A stretch of DNA of 11,300 nucleotides from Temnopleurus reevesii (lineage: Eukaryota; Echinodermata; Echinoidea; Temnopleuroida; Temnopleuridae). The DNA lies in assembly GCA_036244855.1 (NCBI GenBank), contig BQKZ01003093.1, positions 1-11,300 on the forward strand. The letters are read 5' to 3'. Both the position numbers and the translations under genes were made by a program. The first letter of the stretch is position 1, and each line of letters opens with the position of its first letter. This document shows positions 7,751 through 11,300 of this stretch, in pieces. Below the pieces are notes generated by a model that was not told where the DNA came from, ran no database searches, and saw only the letters and a list, made by a program, of their open reading frames with translations.

Positions 7751-8210
7751 TATATCACCATCAACCGTGTGTTATGTATATAGAATTCACTACATATGTT
7801 CATTTTACATTGTTACCTTTTGTTGAAATGAAAATAAATAAAGTGAATTGATTTTTTTTTGCAGTAGGAATGTCTTTATATACGGTAGCTTCCTTCCGCT
7901 TTCAAGTTCGAAGGTATGTTTTAGGCTCCTTTGACGGGTGCGAAATAGCGAATAAACTGTTTCCAATTCACACCATAAAAATATTATTTATATTCTTGCT
8001 TTTTATCATTTTCTGTATCTATTTTCACCTTAATTTTCATTCTATTTTCTTATTTCTTGTCATTCATATAAAGTAAGTGCTGAACCCGATGTTGTACCTT
8101 GAAAATCCCCGCCCTCAATCTTTAGATAACATTTAGCGTATATGAAATTTGTATAAAATTGTTTTTATAACAATGTAATTGTATGCATTACTATTTGTAT
8201 CATGAATAGT
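7751..8210. other. AT-rich stretch with AATAAA cluster and a possible isolated small exon
   Basis: AAATAAATAAAG near 7832-7843 resembles an mRNA end. It is followed at once by a T-run plus GCAG acceptor (to 7864) and, 49 bp later, by AAG|GTATGT (7911-7919). No gene can be built from these signals in the window. Confidence 0.4.
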
Positions 8211-8216
8211 CATACC

Positions 8217-8234
8217 ATTATTTTCATCATCACC

Positions 8235-8274
<40 letters not shown>

Positions 8275-8410
8275 TCCTCATTATCATCATCCTTATTGTC
8301 ATCATCATTATCATCATCTTCACCACCATCATCATCATCACTAACACCATCGTCATCATCATCACCATCATGATCATCACCATCATCATCAGCAGCATCA
8401 TCATCATCAT

Positions 8411-8471
<61 letters not shown>

Positions 8472-8482
8472 CCGTCATCATT
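8217..8482. repeat. Long (ATC)n microsatellite
   Basis: This is an imperfect CAT/ATC array with CAC, GTC and ATT variants. It ends in a pure run of about 20 ATC units at 8411-8471. On the + strand it is the reverse complement of the GAT array at the window start. Poly-Ser, poly-Ile and poly-Met frames across it are artefacts. Confidence 0.95.
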
Positions 8483-9483
8483 TTATCGATGCCATTGCTA
8501 AATGAAGACTACAACGAAAAATGTAAGGGATAAAATAATTATGTAATTTTTGATATTTTCTCAATGTTTGCCGCATACTTAGCGTTCTCACAAAGGTCAC
8601 GCGATGGATTATTGCGCAAAAAACGCTGTTCAATCACCGAGTGGCGCTTGGTTTGATCTCGGTTTTGTTATCGAAACAAGATGGAGAAGTTAAATTACCC
8701 AACTGTTTAATTTCTCGAAGATATCGCAGATCATTATTGCATCTTCATAACTGGGGAATTACTGCGTTATGTGGCATTTTAGACGTCAAAGTATTTCTCA
8801 TGAGCCAGTTTATTCGTCAAACAAAAATAAAATCGCATTTCCCCAAACTATAAAGGACCTTTATGTAGGGATTGCCAATGAATGTGGTTGGTTCTCCAAA
8901 ATGGCTATCATGTATAAACACGTGAGTTAAACCATGCTAACAAAAGACAAAAAATAACGAAGTGACTAAATGTATACATTTTAGTTGGTGCCAATGGAGA
9001 AATGCTATTCAACCAATATTGACAAGACTCTCTTATAATCCTCATTAAAACCTTAAAAGCATCTTTTGGCCCATCTCGAACCCGTTATAATTCAGCTTTA
9101 TTTCTATAATCTGTATCCAAACGTATACTTTGGTGCATTAAGACCCACGATTGCCGCCAAAACCATGTTGTATGTGGGAAAAAAGTATGTCAAGAGCAAT
9201 AATGCCACGTTGTAAGTGAGGATTAATCTTCAAAATGTGCATGATATGAATAAATATGAAAAAATCTCCCTTTAACCTTTTAGAAATTTGGTATTGACCT
9301 GACCAAGATATTTGCATTTTATCAGGTAAATTATTACGCATCTACTTTAAATTTCCCTTTTGAAAAGAAAAAAAAAACAGCAACTAAAACAACAATAAGA
9401 AAAATTGATAATACAGAGCAACATTTGTTGGCCAGTTAGGCAGAAAAGTTACCAACTGACTTCGACATTTGTTTTATTTTTAA
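8483..9483. other. Non-coding stretch
   Basis: I see no gene, RNA or clear repeat. The open frame near 8641-8853 has no recognisable domain. A poly-A run sits at 9365-9377. Confidence 0.5.
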
Positions 9484-9524
9484 GGCCGACTCACACCTTT
9501 CAATTTTTAGCCTGCATCGGCCCA
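9484..9524 (+). repeat. Dispersed repeat, copy 1
   Basis: The 41-bp segment starts GGCCGACTCACACCTTTC and ends GCATCGGCCCA. It matches 10857-10896 at about 34 of 41 positions. Most differences are C/T or A/G changes, as expected for decay of an interspersed element. The family was not identified. Confidence 0.65.
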
Positions 9525-9666
9525 TCGTTTTTGACATCATTATATACATATTAATAGAATATATAAATGACATGAACATGTATATCTACCATGAAACTTC
9601 GCCCCTGTTTTATGGTTTATATGAAACCATCTATAATCATATCCATGATGAAACAAGCGATTTGTT
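9525..9666. other. AT-rich spacer
   Basis: No gene is visible. It may be the body of the interspersed element whose tail follows at 9667. Confidence 0.3.
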
Positions 9667-9737
9667 GTAAAGCGCTGATATACACATGTCTGTAAGAGCG
9701 TTATATAAATGCTAATATTACTTTTATTATTATCATT
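9667..9737 (+). mobile_element. 3' tail of an interspersed element (SINE/LINE-like)
   Basis: The order GTAAAGCGCTGATATACA, then TGTAAGAGCGTTATATAAAT, then ATT repeats resembles the common retroelement tail 'aagcgctttgag...gcgctatataaat...(ATT)n' that I recall from several aquatic animal genomes. The resemblance is from memory and is partial. The ATT microsatellite end and the two AGCG(C/T)T motifs support it. Confidence 0.4.
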
Positions 9738-10323
9738 GCCAAGCACTTTACAGTGAATTTAGCATTAAACATTTTTCTACTACTGTCTACCCACGTAAAA
9801 CCCTAACTAGGCCTATTCTCAGAAAAAGAAAACGTCAAGGAGTTAAAACATCATTGATTTAGGTATAGGTCGATGACTCCATGTAATTACATAAAATCTT
9901 CAACTGCCTCTGAAATGAATACAACATTTTGAAATGATAATACAAACTAATCAAATTTGTAGAAGCATGTGAATTTTCTTTTGCAATGGAGTAAATCCTA
10001 AGTAATTTCCTTTCACTAATGCAATAAATATTTAATTAGAATGGGATAATTTTGTGATGGAAAAATTGACGGCATAATCCATCAATTAGAGCACTGTTGT
10101 CTGTTATAATTGAGAAAACTGTCTGAAATTAGATCCCCTGATAATTATAAAAAAAAAACCCACACAATTTTGTTTATCTTTTGTCGGATTTCGTCACTCA
10201 ACTAGAACGTCAAAATTTAAAGGTTTGGCGGTTTTCAGGGCTTCATAATCATCGTTATTTTTTTTTTACAAGATCACTTAGATATGTTGGAACTGGATGT
10301 TTCCTAAGTTATCATCGATATGA
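9738..10323. other. AT-rich non-coding stretch
   Basis: I see no gene or RNA. Homopolymer runs occur at 10149-10157 (A) and 10259-10268 (T). Confidence 0.5.
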
Positions 10324-10452
10324 AATTTGGAATTTATTCATTTGAACGTCATTGACATGTACAGCCAACATTTTGTTCTGATTGGAATTTGGAATTTGGA
10401 ATTTATTCATTTGAACGTCATTGACATGTACAGCCAACATTTTGTTCTGATT
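10324..10452 (+). repeat. Perfect 60-bp direct repeat, 69-bp period
   Basis: 10324-10383 and 10393-10452 are identical over 60 bp. Both begin AATTTGGAATTTATTC and end TTTTGTTCTGATT. The 9-bp spacer (GGAATTTGG) is itself a shift of the AATTTGG start, which points to replication slippage on a GGAATTT mini-repeat. Zero divergence means a very recent event or an assembly or allelic artefact. Confidence 0.92.
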
Positions 10453-10465
10453 ACATTTTTTTCAT

Positions 10466-10519
10466 ACACATGGTGTTACACATGAACATCATACACATGA
10501 GCATCATACACATGAACAT
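10466..10519 (+). repeat. Short tandem repeat, 15-bp unit
   Basis: ACACATG recurs at 10466, 10478, 10493 and 10508. The last three copies have a 15-bp step with consensus ACACATGAACATCAT. It directly follows the 69-bp duplication. Confidence 0.75.
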
Positions 10520-10856
10520 TTATATTGAGAGTGATCATCTGACAGTGCAGTTTGCCCAACCAAGGCCTTTGAAGTTAACAGTACTCTACATACAGACATA
10601 TATGCTATGTGAACATAGGACGTAAAGGGCAGCAGGATTGACGTGATTGTATGGGCGGGGCCATTCTCATTTTTGCATTCGGCTGGTCGGATGCAATCGA
10701 CTTTGAAAAGTCTACAAGAAATTTGTTGTTGACCAGTGTTATAAAATGTGTTGACATTTCTTTCACCTCAGGACCGGATGGAAACCAATTTTTAATTTAT
10801 ATTCAATTGATCTTACTATCCTGTTTGAATATGGTTTGACATTAAAAAAAAGTACA
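10520..10856. other. Non-coding stretch
   Basis: A GC-richer patch (GGGCGGGGCC near 10655) and a 62-codon frame from 10651 are present, but no domain or splice signals support a gene. Confidence 0.4.
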
Positions 10857-10896
10857 GGCTGACTCATACCTTTGCATTTTAGCCTGCGTTGGCCCA
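10857..10896 (+). repeat. Dispersed repeat, copy 2
   Basis: This segment matches 9484-9524 (GGCTGACTCATACCTTTG ... AGCCTGCGTTGGCCCA) with about six substitutions and one indel, in the same orientation, 1373 bp downstream. An A-run lies just upstream. The adjoining GC-richer stretch to about 10980 may belong to the same element. Confidence 0.65.
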
Positions 10897-11300
10897 GTGT
10901 GCATGTTTGAACATTTCAAACGCTCCCTGAGTGCACAGTGTACGCTGATCACACGGTGGACTGACGTCCGGCTTGCGGTAAAGAGAAAACAAATCAGACA
11001 AACGCAAACGTTTAATGCTTCTTGAAAAACCTGAAAATTCAATTTTATTAAATTCAAAGTAACGTTTATTTTGTTTCTTTCAACAACAAAAATGGACTAA
11101 TGATGTAAAATCTTTTAATGCTTAAAGCAAATAATAAAATCAGTTATACATGAATTAGATCAATTGGCAGAGCTTGTGTTGCCTAGTATAGACAAAAATA
11201 TAATACTAGTACAATATGATTATAACAAATATAAAAAATGAGGAACAACTCAACGAGAGTAGGAATAGGGGAGAAGAAAAGACGACTACAACAGCCCAAC
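10897..11300. other. Non-coding stretch to window end
   Basis: GC-richer up to about 10985, then AT-rich. No supported gene, RNA or repeat. Confidence 0.45.

Noticed and set aside
8210..8410. Poly-Met frame on the minus strand
   Set aside because: Antisense reading of the same ATC microsatellite.
8202..8501. Ile/Ser-rich frame across the ATC array
   Set aside because: Pure translation of a microsatellite; no complexity, splice signals or start context.
10651..10839. 62-codon frame MGGAILIFAFGWSD...
   Set aside because: No domain, no splice or promoter support; length within chance expectation.

Overview
The window looks like nuclear DNA of a marine invertebrate deuterostome. An echinoderm such as a sea urchin is my best guess. 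The reasons are an AT-rich background, abundant GAT/ATC trinucleotide microsatellites, a short tRNA-derived element, many small tandem and dispersed repeats, GT-AG introns, and one receptor gene of a type (somatomedin-B ectodomain plus Methuselah-like secretin-fold 7TM) that I associate with echinoderm, hemichordate, lancelet and mollusc genomes. The organism call is inference from style, not from a diagnostic sequence.

The only protein-coding gene I can support lies on the + strand at 3064-6128. It is the 3' part of a Methuselah-like / family-B GPCR. A large exon (3064-5342) encodes a Ser/Thr/Pro-rich stalk, an eight-cysteine somatomedin-B-like module, a long Cys-rich and N-glycosylated ectodomain, and TM1-TM5. 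A 543-bp phase-0 intron (5343-5885) interrupts the start of TM6. A last exon (5886-6128) encodes the rest of TM6, TM7 and a Ser/Thr-rich tail ending in TAG. The initiator and signal peptide must lie on an unseen upstream exon. The large exon has no usable ATG before its ectodomain and joins the upstream transcript in phase 1. The reading frame is intact over about 840 codons except for one in-frame TGA in the middle of TM5 (5199-5201). That makes this a very young or polymorphic nonsense allele or pseudogene, or an assembly error.

Layout: 1-95 GAT microsatellite; 96-3063 AT-rich non-coding DNA holding an ATT/ATC-rich patch (690-795) and a tRNA-like SINE head (1364-1440); 3064-6128 receptor gene; 6129 to about 7080 probable 3' UTR, with a strong inverted repeat (6178-6267), a 60-bp-period duplication (6309-6419) and candidate poly(A) signals at 6740 and 7058; 7080-8210 AT-rich DNA with a 4 x 16-bp tandem repeat and a possible isolated 49-bp exon; 8217-8482 long ATC microsatellite; 8483-11300 non-coding DNA with an interspersed-repeat tail, a perfect 60-bp tandem duplication, and two diverged copies of a 40-bp dispersed repeat. 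No rRNA, CRISPR array, autonomous transposase or reverse transcriptase is visible. The receptor with its single nonsense codon is the centre of interest. I do not see a multi-gene system.
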